Positions 63,883 through 64,000 of a stretch of DNA of 64,000 nucleotides are shown here, in pieces. Under the pieces are notes generated by a model. It saw only the letters and a list, made by a program, of their open reading frames with translations. It ran no database searches and was not told the origin of the DNA. The position numbers and the translations under genes were made by a program. This stretch comes from Amycolatopsis jejuensis (GTDB lineage Bacteria > Actinomycetota > Actinomycetes > Mycobacteriales > Pseudonocardiaceae), in the NCBI RefSeq assembly GCF_000717335.1, contig NZ_JNYZ01000042.1:22069-86068 (forward strand), written 5' to 3'. Position 1 is the stretch's first letter. The number at the start of each line of letters is the position of its first letter.

Positions 63883-64000
63883 TCAGCCGAGCAGCAGGCC
63901 ATTGCCGCCCGCGACGGCGTTGTCGAACCGCTTGCTGATCTCCGCCCAGTTGAAAATGTTCCACAGCGCCTTGACGTAATCCGGCTTCACGTTCTTGTAA
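63883..64000 (-). CDS. sodA: Superoxide dismutase (Fe/Mn type), C-terminal fragment
   Basis: Thirty-eight codons of a leftward gene that continues past the right edge. [20 protein letters not shown], then ISKRFDNA, is the hallmark C-terminus of iron/manganese superoxide dismutases (YKNxxxDYxxxxWNxxNW). The protein ends [12 protein letters not shown] with TGA at 63883. The metal-binding residues lie outside the window, so Fe versus Mn cannot be judged. A U-tailed terminator follows. Confidence 0.88.
   Translation of the reverse strand, partial: YKNVKPDYVKALWNIFNWAEISKRFDNAVAGGNGLLLG

Overview
The window is high-GC actinobacterial DNA (GTG and TTG starts, ATGA/GTGA stop-start overlaps, several apparently leaderless genes). 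Conservon genes, EspG and DUF3558 proteins, resuscitation-promoting factor and XPB-type helicase genes point to the order Pseudonocardiales. Amycolatopsis or a close relative is my best guess, from gene content and style only. Much of the right two-thirds follows the M. tuberculosis Rv0861c-Rv0877 order (from memory): XPB helicase, helicase-associated protein, moaC, moaB/moaE, rpf, moaD, moaA, YccF protein, cold-shock protein, DUF2771, MFS and DUF3027, with large blocks inserted.

Region by region. 1-375 is the N-terminus of an XPB-type DNA helicase; its usual neighbour is about 22.6 kb away at 23006-25246. Between them lie an LppU-like protein, an orphan substrate-binding lipoprotein facing a nitrate/nitrite-sensing (NIT) histidine kinase across a perfect 12-bp palindrome, cutC, a small sigma factor, a secreted S53 acid protease, a benzoylformate decarboxylase with an acyl-CoA dehydrogenase, a complete NMT1/SsuA-type ABC importer, a full conservon (kinase, roadblock, DUF742, GTPase) and a second half-conservon (roadblock, DUF742). 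23-35 kb is housekeeping and molybdenum: malic enzyme, molybdopterin synthesis genes flanking an Rpf gene, then MarR, a ModE-like regulator and modABC. 35-39 kb holds a HAD phosphatase, a calcineurin-like phosphoesterase, YccF and PhzF proteins and an amidohydrolase.

39.3-44.4 kb is a type VII secretion satellite on the minus strand: an EspG-like chaperone, four tandem DUF3558 lipoproteins, a 157-residue protein and a PPE-like protein, without any ESX core gene. 44.5-48.6 kb has an acyl-CoA synthetase, a TetR regulator with an R2-like ligand-binding oxidase, and a HAD hydrolase. 49-58.7 kb has a small membrane protein, cold-shock protein, DUF2771 lipoprotein, MFS transporter, glutaminyl cyclase, DUF3027 protein coupled to an HSP90/sacsin-like ATPase, and DUF2530. 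58.8-64 kb has an NCS2 purine permease, a MarR-MFS pair, an arylamine N-acetyltransferase and the C-terminus of a superoxide dismutase.

The most noteworthy regulatory signals are: an iron-box (IdeR/DtxR) promoter at 62.7 kb with no ordinary gene behind it, only a short transcript ending in a strong hairpin; a perfect CRP-type site and a potentially pseudoknotted leader upstream of rpf; TetR- and MarR-type palindromes; and a dispersed family of GTGAAGGGAACC hairpins. Several intergenic stretches (39.1, 48.6-49.3 and 62.2-62.6 kb) are degenerate repeats without credible genes. No tRNA, rRNA, insertion sequence or CRISPR array was seen.
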